From: Frigoribacterium faeni
Lineage (GTDB): Bacteria; Actinomycetota; Actinomycetes; Actinomycetales; Microbacteriaceae
Length of the DNA: 47,813 bases
Assembly (NCBI RefSeq): GCF_007988805.1
Contig: NZ_BJUV01000022.1
Span: 1-47,813 of the forward strand
Reading direction: 5' to 3'
Part shown: positions 47,686 to 47,813 of the stretch, one piece after another
Position numbering within the stretch: the first letter of the stretch is position 1
Layout: each line of letters starts with the position of its first letter
Translations under genes and position numbers: made by a program
The notes under the pieces: generated by a model
Database searches by the model: none
What the model saw: only the letters and a program-made list of their open reading frames with translations
Told to the model about the DNA's origin: nothing

Positions 47686-47813
47686 ACCAGACACCCCGGG
47701 TGGCCGTGGTCACCGTGTCGTACGACTCGGGCGAGTTCCTCGAGCGCTTCGCCGCGAGCATCGCGGCCTCGTCGGCCGAGCCGCTCTCGCTCGTGGTCGT
47801 CGACAACGGCTCG
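47682..47813 (+). CDS. Family 2 glycosyltransferase, truncated by the window end
   Basis: Only 44 codons are present: MNQTPRVAVVTVSYDSGEFLERF and then LVVVDNGS at the edge, the N-terminal nucleotide-binding portion of a GT2 enzyme. The GTG at 47682 overlaps the GT4 stop by 4 nt, so it continues the same transcript. The rest lies beyond the window, so specificity and length are unknown. Confidence 0.85.
   Translation, partial: MNQTPRVAVVTVSYDSGEFLERFAASIAASSAEPLSLVVVDNGS

Overview
The window is high-GC DNA packed with short intergenic gaps, frequent GTG/TTG starts and 4-8 nt ATGA/GTGA gene overlaps. It carries two WhiB proteins, MtrA-MtrB-LpqB, PdtaS and a long-form HPF, which together mark it as actinobacterial chromosome. 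The gene order, plus a secreted protein with GWALDPDT-type repeats, suggests a Microbacteriaceae-like organism, but the genus cannot be fixed from sequence alone. I see no insertion sequence, phage, plasmid or CRISPR signature and no broken gene.

Layout. 1-310: repeat and hairpin cluster beside tRNA-Lys(CTT). 404-874: peroxiredoxin bcp. 893-1351: small membrane protein. 1520-4000: whiB1, pdtaS and an Rv3235-type protein. 4062-12790 (all minus strand): secA, long hpf, comF-like, lpqB, mtrB, mtrA. 12940-20230: an envelope-associated cluster of a GPDPase-type membrane protein, DUF4129, DUF4350, MoxR ATPase and DUF58, then SpoIIM-family and RDD proteins divergently transcribed from an 18-bp gap. 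20263-28645: csoR with its operator, manB, DUF3499, a degenerate zincin-family protein, DUF5719, a 946-aa membrane glycosyltransferase, whiB2, galE; then manA to 29853. 30009-31205: acyl-CoA dehydrogenase. 31271-47813: a surface-glycan region with two O-antigen ligase/polymerase-type proteins, a polyprenol-phosphate mannose synthase-like GT2, a GT-C-like membrane protein, a GT2-GT4 fusion, a secreted repeat protein with a membrane-anchored partner, a GT61 enzyme, several GT2/GT4 enzymes and a Wzm/Wzt-type ABC exporter. The window ends inside a further GT2 gene.

How the genes fit together. The left half keeps much of the core order known around Mycobacterium tuberculosis whiB1 to whiB2 (whiB1/pdtaS; Rv3235/secA/hpf/comF/lpqB/mtrBA; manB/DUF3499/zincin/whiB2), and it serves secretion, ribosome hibernation, cell-wall sensing and sugar-phosphate supply. 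manB, manA and galE (mannose-1-P/mannose-6-P interconversion and UDP-galactose) can feed the glycosyltransferases on the right. The right part looks like a locus for building, polymerising and exporting a cell-surface polysaccharide whose structure cannot be read from sequence. The secreted repeat protein may act on or bind the wall.

No stretch longer than about 300 bases lacks a gene. Gene starts were chosen from Shine-Dalgarno spacing, family length and overlap with the neighbour. Membrane spans and folds were judged by eye and no database search was possible.
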